DNA of 64,000 bases. Source: Theodoxus fluviatilis (Eukaryota; Mollusca; Gastropoda; Cycloneritida; Neritidae). The first letter of the stretch is position 1; each line of letters starts with the position of its first letter. The notes below the pieces were generated by a model. It saw nothing but the letters and a program-made list of their open reading frames with translations, was not told where the DNA came from and searched no databases. The position numbers and the translations under genes are program-made. Positions 33,630 through 45,392 of this stretch are shown in pieces. The stretch spans positions 68,529 through 132,528 of the forward strand of contig JAWQFJ010016693.1 in the NCBI GenBank assembly GCA_034096865.1, given 5' to 3'.

Positions 33630-33722
33630 GTGAGGCATAACTGTGCAGTGTGTGTCATAACTGTGCAGTATGTGTCATAACTGTGCAGTGTGTGTCATAA
33701 CTGTGCAGTATGTGTCATAAAA
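33630..33722 (+). repeat. 20-bp tandem repeat
   Basis: Four to five units of GTGTGTCATAACTGTGCAGT, alternating G/A at one position. Confidence 0.9.
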
Positions 33723-34081
33723 GAATGTCTTCAGCAAGCTTCGTTTTCTCATTCAGTCTTGTTTTGTCCGATGCAAACTACAACAAATCCATGCAAACAG
33801 GGACAGGCTTTTCACTTCTGAGCTGACAAACACTGCTTACACATACACTTGGATATAGAGATATTACACTGAACAAGACACAGACAAACATACATACACA
33901 CAGAAACTATGACTTCGAGACATATGCATGTACACAAAGGAACATTTTTACCAAGACCGACACAAAGGTAGGCAAAGACTGACAGTGTGTTTGTAGGCAT
34001 TGACACATGAAAAGACCTGCAGGCAGATGAACAAAGACGCACAGACATTAATAGTCATACGTACTCAAAGAAGGACACATA

Positions 34082-35328
34082 CAGGGTGCGGCGAAATAAG
34101 CATTACATAACTTTGAGAGATGCAGCAGTGATTTTCAAATGATCATGCATGCATTTGCCCCAGTACAGGTCACAGCCGCAGTTAAAGCCAAAACTGAGAA
34201 TCAGCTGCAGCAGAGTTGCCATGCAGCAGGCAAAATGTGAACTTGTTGCTGAGTGCCTCCACGTGGGCGAGTCCACAGCCCAGATCTGCGCAGCTCTGCC
34301 TGTTAGCAGAATGCAGATCAAGTGAGTCAGGGACATGCTGGCAGAGCGTGGCAATGTTGAGCAAAAGGCAGGACAAGGAAGGAAGCGAGAGAAGAGAACG
34401 GAAGAGGTGGTGGCGGCTGTGAAGGCTTTGGTTGAAGTCCATCCTCGGCAGTCCATCAGAAAGCTGGCGAAGCAGTTTGGCATGCATGAGGGCACCATGC
34501 GTCACGTGATCAGAGATGACCTGCACATGAAGTCGAGGGCAGTGGTCACCAAGAACAGGATCACGGAGGCGCAGAAGATCACGAGAGTAAACCATGCCAG
34601 GATGATTCTGAACTAGATGAAGAAGCCAGAAAATGTCAAGATGGTGCTCATTTTCTCCAACGAAAAGGTGTTCTGTGTGGATCCAGTTCTGAATCGTCGC
34701 AACTCCAGTTCAGCCCAGCATCCAAGAATTCTCAAAAGGTCATGATGCAGGGGGTCATCAGCAGTGATGGGAAAAAATGCCCCCCCCCCCCCCCCCCCCC
34801 CCCCCCGATCTTCATCAACAGCAGTGAGAGGATCAATGCGGAGCGCTACTGCCTGCTGCTGAGTGAGCACATGATTCCCTGGATCAGGGCCACGTACAAG
34901 AAGGACACCTTTGTGTTCCAGCAGGATGGCGCACCTGCGCATGCTGCCAAGAATGCAACAGCTGCTGATGAAGGAACTCGGCAGCCTCTGGCCCAAGGAC
35001 ATGCGGCTGCCATCGTCTCCGGACCTCAGCCCGCTCAACTATTCCGTAAGGGAGCGTGTGAAGTCCGAGGCCTGTGCAAGTGGCCACCCGAATATGAAAG
35101 CCTGTGAGCAGCAGTCAGACGCAGTGGGCGGCTTTGTCTGAAGACTATGTCCGAGCAGCACTTGAAGGCAGTTATGAGGGCTGGTGGTGACTACATTGAA
35201 TAAACTGATGCTTGCTTGTCTGAACTGTTGTATGTTTTTGAACAATACATTTAATGTGTGTGAACTTGGAGCAATCCATTATTTTTTAATGTCATACTCT
35301 TGCGTAACGCTAATTTTGTCGCACCCTG
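34082..35328 (+). mobile_element. mariner/Tc1-like element, decayed
   Basis: The terminal inverted repeats start CAGGGTGCGRCRAAAT and match over about 30 bases with few mismatches. TA lies directly outside both ends (34080-34081, 35329-35330). The 1247-bp length is standard for mariner/Tc1 elements. Confidence 0.9.
34221..35141 (+). pseudogene. mariner/Tc1-like transposase, inactive
   Basis: Reads MQQAKCELVAECLHVGEST (helix-turn-helix region), KLAKQFGMHEGTMRHVIRDD, IFSNEKVFCVD, FVFQQDGAPAHA and LPSSPDLSPLNYSV, in the right order for a DDE/D transposase. The first catalytic Asp (IFSDEK in the family) is Asn. Stop codons lie at 34320, 34614 and 34744. A poly-C tract (34782-34806) and a frame change between the second and third Asp blocks add further damage. 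The subfamily cannot be fixed because the spacing is altered. Confidence 0.88.
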
Positions 35329-35330
35329 TA

Positions 35331-36252
35331 CAAGGACAAAAAAATTGGCATGACAGAGAGGCTAACAGTTGCTAAACTGCAGATCTCCTTTAGAAGCCAT
35401 CCATTACACCATCTGGAGGTCTTCATGGCCGGACAGCCAGACTGTTATGGTGCCACTGTAGGTGCAGAGGCTGTTGCTCAAGATGTTCCCCTGAAGAGCT
35501 TGGGATCAAATATAATGGATGTATCAAGCGATTTCCTTTCAACACCTAACCATGCATCACTTTGGTGGGTTTCCCCCCTACTTCTCCATCAAAAAAGTAA
35601 TACAAAAATTATCTTTGTTATCCCTTAGCGTGAGGGAAAGGTACTGTCACTTACAAGATTGAGATCACATGTCAACACGGGTATATTCAACGGAAGTCTA
35701 CACACAATAAAATATAACTAGCAGTAGGAGGCAGGGTGTCATCTCATGAGACAGCGCTGATGTGTCCTGGGCTAGTCACATGAAAAGCAGCACTGAGCCT
35801 GGCTTTACAGCCCAATGCAGGAATAACGGTCCTTGCCACTTGCTGCACACAAAACTGTTTCTCGGACATTCTCTCATCTCTGTTGCTTGCTGCCTTCTCA
35901 CCGGCATGTCTGGTTCCCCCAAATTCAGCAATCCCTCTCCAGCTGCTGGAACTGATGTCGCAATCCTTTGTGTCTCCTTTGTAGACATCATTGTCCCCAA
36001 GACTGGGGATCCCACATCTTCCACCCATGGCCCATGTTCAAGCCAGGCTGAATGTAACTATAGTTACAAAGAAAATATTATGCCTTCATTTTTCCAATCA
36101 GACTCTGCAGCCTTTAGCCTCAATTTATTCAGGGTCATTCCATGTTTGAATTTCTCAGGTTTGAGTTCATGAGAATGAAAGAAAGCCACGAACAGCTACT
36201 GTTTCTGCTGCCATTTTGTTCAGTTTTAGCAACAAAGACATTGAGTGTATTT

Positions 36253-36296
<44 letters not shown>

Positions 36297-36635
36297 GTCT
36301 GTTGGGCAAAGGGGAGCAAATATGATCCAAGAAGGTTATTTCATTCCACAAACACATTTTCTCTGTGGTTTGTGGAGCCCATCATACATGGAGTGGTGTT
36401 TTTGTGGTGTTTTTTCTTCCTCTCACCCCTTTGCAAGCATGTCAGATCAAGGCAGCAGGGCCCTGAAGGTATCGACAATATTAAGAAAACTAAGGCTCTC
36501 CCTCTTGTGCTGGGAACCACATAACAGCAAGATGAATTCCAGTTGACAAATGAAATATGCCCACACTTCCTGGTCAGCTTTTGCTCTGGCAGTCATTATA
36601 AAAAGATTGTCTGCTGGCCCAACACCTCTCTCCAT
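35331..36635. other. Intergenic DNA
   Basis: Unique-looking sequence with a GT array at 36256-36293. No gene recognised; the ORFs seen are short and unsupported. Confidence 0.55.
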
Positions 36636-36644
36636 GGCAGGAAC

Positions 36645-37418
36645 CATTCAGCGTGGCTGAGACTAGTGAATATAGTCTCAGCAACAGGTTTGTCACGTGA
36701 CTTCGGCTCTACATTCCAATGATTTTACCAATCAAAACTCAGCATGATGAAAAGACCATAGAGAGTAAAAAGAGACGATTTTATTTCACTCTGATGTTCT
36801 AATAAAACTAATCTATGACATTTTCTGGAAATCATTTTAAAACTACTTTTAGCGCAAACGTTGTCTAAAAGGTTGCAAAATGCAGTGAGCACGTGCGACT
36901 ATGTATACACGTGTATACGCAATTTTTGGAACTAGTATAAACGCAGCGAAAAGGATTCCTGTGGCTCCAGGCTGGTGGCATGAATTTATGGTTACACTCT
37001 CGCCAGTAAATGCTTTCTGGCCGGAATCTGTGGTCTAACTGCCTTCACACTGTTTGACGAGCTGCTGGAGTCCACACTTCGATGATTCGTGTATCGACTG
37101 ATGGCAAGTGATTTAACCTACATTCCGTTGCTATAAGGCTAATTGTCATGACTATAAAGAGAGATCCCAGACTTTTTCAGCCTGTGTGTCCATCCATCTG
37201 TTCAGTATCTGTCTTTGTTTGATTGAACTGCTGAGCAGACTGTTTGGAGTTGAGCAAACTGATCAATTTAAATTTGGTGTCCAAGTGTAGTACAAGCGGA
37301 GAAATACACTCAACGATTGAATATTTTTTTGTGGTATGCTTGGAATGGAAGAATTAAGGCTATCACGTGACCAACCTGTTGCTGAGACTATATTTACTAG
37401 TCTCAGCCATGCTGAATG
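36645..37418. mobile_element. 774-bp element with 9-bp target duplication, copy B
   Basis: It is flanked by GGCAGGAAC (36636-36644 and 37419-37427). Ends CATTCAGCGTGGCTGAGACT and its inverted counterpart form about 55-bp terminal repeats. Internal sequence (ACTTCGGCT, TACCAATCAAAA, GAGAGTAAAAAGAG, GCTTTCTGGCCGGAA) matches copy A at 8995-10045, which is longer. Confidence 0.82.
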
Positions 37419-37427
37419 GGCAGGAAC

Positions 37428-40400
37428 CTGTAGTGTAGGTGTAGTTGCCTTCCATACAGAGCTGGCTACAGTGGCTTCTGCACAAGCTTTCTCAATCAGC
37501 ACAGAAAGCATTTGAACATTATAAGAACAACACAGCAGACCACTGAATGCTTTGTTCTACACATCTTTATTTGTGTGCAAAATCATCACATGATGAAAGT
37601 CTGTTAACACATTTTCTGGACATAATTGCTGCAGAGCATATTCAGAATATGAAGCTGCTTCATTCAATTAGGCAAGGTGAAAGAATTGCTTTGTTGAATA
37701 AACCAGGTTTTGTAAAGCACATTTTTTTTTCAAATGTCAAGTTTGTTTAGGTTGTGACACACTAAAAAAAATGACTTGATGACATGTGGAGAGCCTGTCA
37801 AGTGGAAAAGTAAACAAAACATGTCTGTGAAAAATGTGTCTGCAAGTGTAGCATGGTCTTTTCACGGGGAGAAAGGATGAAAAGTACAACCAAAGAAGGT
37901 ACAAGTTAAGATTTATTCTCTCCATCATTCATTCATAGAAACAATGCAGCTAATATACACTGAGTATCAGCTGATCTGTTGGCAACAGTTGAATGATATC
38001 GCCTGCTTTACAGTAACCACTGTAACAAACTGTGATGAATGGTAATGAGAAGGGCAAATGAGACTGCTACCAAAAGTGGAAGATCCAACACCAATCATTT
38101 CCCACAAACTGAGACCTGTCTTCAAACTGGACAAAGAGCCATGTGGCAAGAACAGGAACCCGATTATCCCACGACGGTGACAGCCCCTTTCAGCAACTTC
38201 CCACCCACCCAACCCCCTTTCCTTTTCTTACACACATGCACGCATGCATGCATGCACATACACACACACCAACTATTCTCTTGAATTGATTAGATATTAA
38301 ATTGTGCCTGCTTTTCCAAGGGTTTTAATCTCACCAGTTGTTGGAGGCATTAAGTCAATTCTTGATGAAAGTTTTCAAACAGGGGAATTTTTCTATGTGT
38401 CTTCCTCCCCTCTAAGTAACCACTCAAGCAAATAACCATCCCTATCCTCCACACAGTCAAGCAAATAACTTGTCACAGCCTTACATATCTTGTGACAGTG
38501 GAGTCAAAATGCAATGAGTTTTAGGCATCAGCATTAATCAACAAGTACAAAGGGATGTGCATCCACACACTGCACTGACATTCACACACACACATGTGCG
38601 CACAAGTGCACATACATGGACATGCACACACACACACACATATCCATATGCACACAAGCACATATACATACATGCACTCAAGCACACAGACACACGAAGT
38701 TTCAAACATGTATACATGCAAGTATACACAAACACACAAAATACACACCCACATCACGCACGCACACATATACACACACGCAAACAGTCACACACATCAC
38801 CTAGCAAAAGCTTCATTCTCTCTTCCTTTTCTTCCCCTTTCCAGCTCGAGATGTGTCCTCCTCATAACTCCATCTGCTTGAGCCCATGCTCTCTGTAATC
38901 GATTAGGAATTTAGTCAGTTTTCATGTCATTTCCTAGTGTTCTTGTTGTCTTTACAATAGAAACAAAGACGACAAACCACCCAGAAATATAAAAAGTTAA
39001 AAGCAAAACCATTACATTAAAAGCCTGTAACCAATGCAGCTTGTATGTACATCAAACAGCATCTCAAATTCATTAATTTAGAGAGTTCAGGAAATTTACC
39101 TCAGGACAGTGTAAAACTTCCCTCTCAATTAGAGTCCACCAATCAACAAACTTTCCTTAAAACAAGAGTAAAATAGCTTTACAGCGGTGCATTTTTACCT
39201 GATCAAATATGGAGCATAATAAAATAGGTTTGCTTGACAAGTTTAAAAGTAAAAATTTCTGAGCACAATAGCAAACAGTCATTTTTGGGGGGTAGGGTGG
39301 GGGTGGGGGTGGGGGGTTGGGGTGGGGGTGGGGGGTTGGGGTGGGGGTGGGGGGTGAGAGGGATGGTGCTCACAAATTCTACACCTTTTTTTCTTCACAT
39401 TACCATGCTCCAAGATGCCATGAAACCCCTTTCCAGTGTGACAATGTCATCAAGTCTAGAATGCTTGACACTGAAGCAGTGTGCATAAGTGTACAGGCTC
39501 CATGAAAGACGGAATAATACATCAGTGGAGAGAGAGAGAGACAATGCAAGTACCAAGGATGCAACTCAATCTCCATTTTTTTTTAAACAAGAAGGGCAAA
39601 GCCCATACGACTCACATGCTTGACCTAGACCTTTACGTGACCTTGACCTTCAGGTGACCTTCAAGGCCAAACAACTAAACCTAGCAATGACATCATACAC
39701 TAAGAAATGCTTTACACATTTTTCCTACCAAAATACATGTGGCCTTGACCGAAGGTCAAGATCGTCCAAGGTCATGCAACACAAAGGTGTTAATTCAAGA
39801 CATAGAAAGCACAATGGTGCTTATTGGCACTTTCTACCATGAGATATGGTCACTTTTAGTGGTTTACTACCCCATTTTGGTCACATTTCAAAAGGGTCAA
39901 AGTGACCTTGATCTTGATGATATGTGACCAAATGTGTCTCATGATGAAAGTATAACATGTGCCCCACATAATTATTAAGTTTGAAACAGTTATCTTCCAT
40001 AGTTCAGGGTCAAGGTCACTTCAAAATATGTATACAATCCAACTTTAAACAGCTCCTGTGACCTTGACCTTGAAGCAAGGTCAACCAAACTGGTATCAAA
40101 AGATAGGGCTTACTTTGCCCTATATACCATATAGAGGTGAGGTATCCAATCTCAAAAACTTCAGAGAAAATTGGGAAAATGTGAAAAATGGCTGTTTTTT
40201 AGACAACATTTATGGCCCCTGGCACCTTGACCTTGAAGCAAGGTCAAGTTACTATGTATGTTTTTTGACGCCTTGTCATCATACACCATCATGCCAAATT
40301 GGGTGTTGATAGACTTAATAGTCTCTGAGAAAAATCCAACGTTAAAGTTTTTTACAGACGCCCGGTCGGACGAAACGGGTGAGTACATTCTCACTTTTGC

Positions 40401-41436
40401 TTTGCATGTGAGTAAAAAAGAACAGTACAACCATATTATGGGTTAAAAAGTGCTACTACTACTGGTCTCATTCAGAAACAAAGGGAACACACACATGGGG
40501 TGGGGAGGTGAAGGGTGGGGTGGGTGGGAAAAGTAAGTTATCTCCCTTACTGGACCTTGAGCCTTAGTATTTTCTGGTATCATAATAACATTCGCTGTCT
40601 CCAGGCACTTATTCACATCTCTAGCTAATTTACTGGTGTAACAATAGCATGCCAGGCTGTTGCGCTGTTCCCTGTTGTGGGAAGAAATCTGCTGGAGGAC
40701 ATTTATTCCCCAGAAATCCTGAACTTGGCAACTTTTCTGTGTGCTCATCTGCTAATTTTGTCAGCAAGGAAGATAACGTTAACGACTGAGAAGTGGCAAC
40801 TGCTCATCTGCGCTGTTCATATCATGTTAATCGATCACCTCTACATTAGTTCAGATCTGCAACCATTCTTCCTCTTCAAATGTTTCAAACTATAGGATGC
40901 ATAATTTGTCAATGGCAACTTTGGCAGCTTGAAGCAATAGCCAATTACTGGCACCGGAAATAGCACTGACTTTTGTATTGCAAAGGGATGCAACTCTTAT
41001 TGTGTTTTCACTTTCCTCACAGGAGTAAGTGGAGATCAATGCATAGTACCGATGTTTACTGAACATGAACTCTTAAGGAATACAAGCCTATACGTGAGTA
41101 GTATAGGAGTAGGCTCATTAGCACCTCAGTAGAAATAAGACAGGTTTCTTTTTCTGCTTAGTTTTTTTTCTTCCTTCAATCAGTAGGGCTACAAGTCTAT
41201 CTACAAGCCAAATGTCACTGCCAAGGCACCTGGCAGAGAGACTGCAACAGAAGATCTGCTGTGCTTGAAGGTCCATTTGATCATTCCTTTTTTTAGGGGG
41301 GTGGGTTTGGGAGGGGACTGTGCACATGTGTATATGTGTGTCTGTGGGTTTGTGTGCACATGCATGTAAGCTACTTGCATACACACATGTGGGAATGTGT
41401 GTTTGGTTGATTAATAGCAACAAGTGCTTGATTCTG
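37428..41436. other. Intergenic DNA with simple repeats
   Basis: It holds a CA-rich tract (38580-38795), a TGGGGG-type G-rich tract (39287-39356) and the TCAAGGTCA-rich repeat. No gene recognised. The C1D 3' UTR (minus strand) probably lies just left of 41437. Confidence 0.55.
39595..40440 (+). repeat. Dispersed-type repeat rich in TGACCTTGACCTT / TCAAGGTCA
   Basis: It begins AAGGGCAAAGCCCATACGAC and ACTCACATGC and ends GGTCGGACGAAACGGGTGAG ... TTGCATGTGAGT, a weak inverted pair. In between, TGACCTTGACCTT or AAGGTCAAG motifs occur about every 100 bases (near 39645, 39745, 39900, 40008, 40060, 40225). I recall similar repeats from mollusc genomes. Confidence 0.55.
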
Positions 41437-41628
41437 TCAAGTCAAGACTCTACCAGTGGAACTGCTGGCCTCGGCACCCTGGTCTAGAGTGGAGTCCTGA
41501 TCCTGTCTGCCTGCTGCAGTCCACAAGGCACTCCGTACAAATCGCTTGGCTGCCCCCTTGTCAAGCTGAGGGGCCTTGGCCTTGTCCGCTATCTCCTTCA
41601 CGCGACCCATGTAGCTCCGGATCCGGTC
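41437..41628 (-). CDS. C1D: C1D coding exon 4 and stop
   Basis: Acceptor ...CGTCTACAG. It begins [16 protein letters not shown], continues [16 protein letters not shown] and ends GRVLT with TGA at 41439-41437. Confidence 0.92.
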   Translation of the reverse strand, partial: DRIRSYMGRVKEIADKAKAPQLDKGAAKRFVRSALWTAAGRQDQDSTLDQGAEASSSTGRVLT

Positions 41629-44600
41629 CTGTAGACGAGTACATTGATCTATTGCAACCATTGCACATCATAACAAATAACCAAGCAACAGTTATTTGGT
41701 AAACAGACCCAAGGAAGAAGCCAACGCGACCGTTCAAAATGCTACGACTGTCTGCAGGGGAACCTGTGGCAGAACTACATCAGCTCCCCTGAGCTTAACA
41801 ACAAGCTCAAGACAAACTTCAATGGCATTCTATCAATTGCAAGGTGTTTCCTCATGGAGACAACCACCCTGAATGTAGCCACAGAGATGCCTCAGTCTCT
41901 GTCACTGCCAAAGGCAGACTAGCAATGTCCCATATGCTTTCACCTCTGCAATTCAGAATTGGACTATTGAGCCATTCCTGACTTCACGCAGAAAAGTTTG
42001 GACTCTGTCATGCTTGAAAGCAAGAGACACCAATCATTGTTGTACTTTGTTAATAATTAAATAGTTAGAAACTCCAAATCTTGCAGTCCTCTCTTCATAT
42101 CTTCTCTTAACCCCTACCCAGGTGTCATTATTGGGACCGTTTGGTCTGTCAGTGCTAATACAAAAAAGCTACATTTCAAAGACAAGCTGCCCTTACCCTC
42201 TTCTTTTTGCACATGACCATCTAACTATTCAACAAAATATAACAAAAGATATACCAGAGGTACTCAAAATTGAACAAAAAACCAAATTTGTGTCACTGTC
42301 TTAAGAAAATGTTAATGCGGATTTCTTATCTCTTTTTTTTTTGGGTGGGTGGGGGTGGGTGGGTGGGTGGTGTTGGAAAGCACATTTCATTACGTTCTCC
42401 CTTCATCACTTGCTGCATATGCCATGACTAGCAGGCTTGGCCCAGTCATGACCTTGGAGCATACATTATGGCTAGCAGTAGCAGGATAAGGGTTAATTTC
42501 TACAAGATAATAACGCTGCTGGACAACTAGCAGTCCAAGTTACGCTAACAAGGATGTGATTAAAAAATTTGTTGAAGATTTTCTATCATTTTTATTGCGT
42601 TTCATGAAAAGGCAGCTAATATAATTAATCCTTACTAAAACTGTAAGGGGTGATGCCAAGGGCACAATGACATGACCATTGTGAGTTCAAAGAAATGAGG
42701 GTTGTGGTCTCAGTCATTCTTGTAGAGAGCTACAACTCTACCAAGGCAATTGATTTAACTCTTAAGATCCTGTACTGCCCATTACCGCCCACCCTGCTCA
42801 ATCCTGTACCGCCCATAGCCGCCCAACCCACGTGGCTGTTACTTGACAATTTTTTCCCCTAAAAATTGCATAATCCTTACACTTACAGGACTGAACAATG
42901 AAACACGTGATTGACTTACATAACAACAAGGCTAAGGTGGACTTGATTTGCTTTGATTCAATACCACATCAATGGGTTACAGGCATGAGCTCTACAGGGA
43001 AACTACAGGAGAAATCAATGATCAGTACCTGTGTGGTGGCAGGAATAGGAATTATAAATCACCAAGTAAACATGTTGGAAAAAGATAGTGAAGTACCGGT
43101 ATATGGCAATTTGATACAATCTGCATTCACATTCACAAAAGATAATGACTATCAAACAAAAGACTTGCTCCAGATGAACATGCAAGCTCCCAAAATCGAT
43201 GATTTCTTAGCTAAGCAAAATAGATGCCTTGAAATGGGGACATCACTGACCAGGAAAATGTAATTTTTTAAACTAACACAAGCTTCAATGTAATTAAAGA
43301 ACTCAAACTTACCAGTTCTTGCTTGACATGGTGTTCCTTTGGGTTCTGCCCACAAATATTCAGATACACTGCAAAGAAAAACAATTTTTGGACTGCTGTT
43401 TATCTTTTTTACCAAGCTGCAATTTTTTAGTAAAGGAAATATGGAGTGGGGGTAGGTTTGAAAATGCCCCCACCCCCCACCCCCCACTCCAAATCTGATC
43501 ATCCATGTGAAAAGGAAGCTAGAGTCCTAAAAAGTTATTTCATCAGCCAAATTGGCAAAAACTAATGAAATTAACTTTTTGACACAGTTTTTGGCTAGGG
43601 TTTTTTAATTTTCTGAAAGTATGGTTTTTGAACATTTCAATTTTTTAATAAATATTAAACATGACATAAACTTTACATGTAGTTTCAAAACAATTTACTT
43701 ATGAAGAGCCATAAAAACCCCAGCAGGAAAATAATTTTTAGAGGCAAACAATTCAAAACAAAGGAAGAAATATTATACAGGTATGTACATAAATCATTAT
43801 CAATTTATTTTGAAAATTAAATAAGACAGTCTAGTTCTGTTTTTCCCCCTTAGGATATTGGATACATGCTTTGATTCTAATGATTATTAAAAAGAAAGAA
43901 AATTGAGAAAAATTCTCATTCAGGATGTTAGCCTCCTTTGCACTTGGATATATACCTCACAATCAATACCTTAACAAACCACCCTCTTATGAAACTAGCT
44001 TGCTATGCATTAACATGACAACAAAGAAGCATTAGCACCTTTTCCATGAGAGGATCAGATGTCTTCTAAATTGGACTGGGGATGGCACGAAACAATGTGA
44101 ATAGATTCCTTTGAACTTGCAGCAATATCTGAAGTGGAGACAGGTCATTCACACTATTGCACTATGACACACATCATCTCTGTACAGTACAAATACAATG
44201 CATACCCTGCAATGCATCACAATGCAGTGCAATACATCATAATACATTGCGCCACTAAAGCAGCAAGCAATTTTCAAATGAAAGAAGGCAAACAGATACT
44301 AATTAATTCATATGGTTCTAGTTTTCCACATCCACGCCTGAATATATTTATGGCAGGGGAGTGGGTGGGGTGGGGGTGGGGTGGGGTGGGGGGGTGGGGG
44401 AATACACTTATTTCATCCCTATGACCGTTTGATTTAACATATTCATATTGCCTCCTCTTTCTTCTCCATTTTCCACCCCTTTGTCTCAGGAACAGCAACA
44501 TATTTTCATTGCTGAATCTTCTACTATTCTTCTGAAATAATTGTAGAACTTTCTGGTATACAGCTTATTTTGAAAAACAGCATGTTAGCAAGTATTTTGA

Positions 44601-45108
44601 GTCAACTACACAGAAGTAAAAATAAGAAAGAACACTCATTTCTAATGTTAACTTGTAATATTCCCAAGTGGTATAATATTGTTGTGCTTCATTTACCAGA
44701 ATTATTGCCTTTGATTTCTTTGTCAGCCCTCTGTGATCTTTCTCTTCCTAGCAGTATTTTGGTCACATCATCATCAGATTCCTGCATAATATGATTAATT
44801 ATTGATCCACATACTTGCATTGATCAGCAGGAGTTATATAAAAAAGACAGGAATGTGTGGTGTTAAAATGGCAAACTTACTCCAGAACAGGGAGTTGACA
44901 GCATATCCTGAGAGCAGGTCAACCTTCGCACTGTCCAAAGGTTTCAGCTTTGTAAAGTAAATCAACACATACAAACATCAGCTGAATAACAAACAGAAAA
45001 TACAACACATCAAGTTATTTGTGACTTTCATAAAGTTACAGCTGTCCAGTACATACACATTCAAAAAATTAAATGTAAAAAACCCACTGGATGAGGAATA
45101 TGAATATG

Positions 45109-45173
<65 letters not shown>

Positions 45174-45236
45174 TGTGTGTGTGTGAGAGAGAGAGAGTGT
45201 GTGTGTGTGTGAGAGAGAGAGAGCTAGAGAGAGAGC

Positions 45237-45306
<70 letters not shown>

Positions 45307-45327
45307 GACAGAGAGAGAAACAGACAC

Positions 45328-45392
<65 letters not shown>

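Larger units (their letters stand above)
29804..34079. other. CFAP36 3' flank and intergenic DNA
   Basis: It contains the unassigned ORF at 30342, a (GAT)n array and AT-rich unique sequence. A stretch at 31235-31300 resembles 27525-27590 (ACAAACTCATATGTAGTGTG), so a short dispersed repeat is present. No gene recognised. Confidence 0.6.

Noticed and set aside
35744..36172. Overlapping ORFs on both strands
   Set aside because: No family resemblance and no splice signals. Equal openness on both strands argues against coding.
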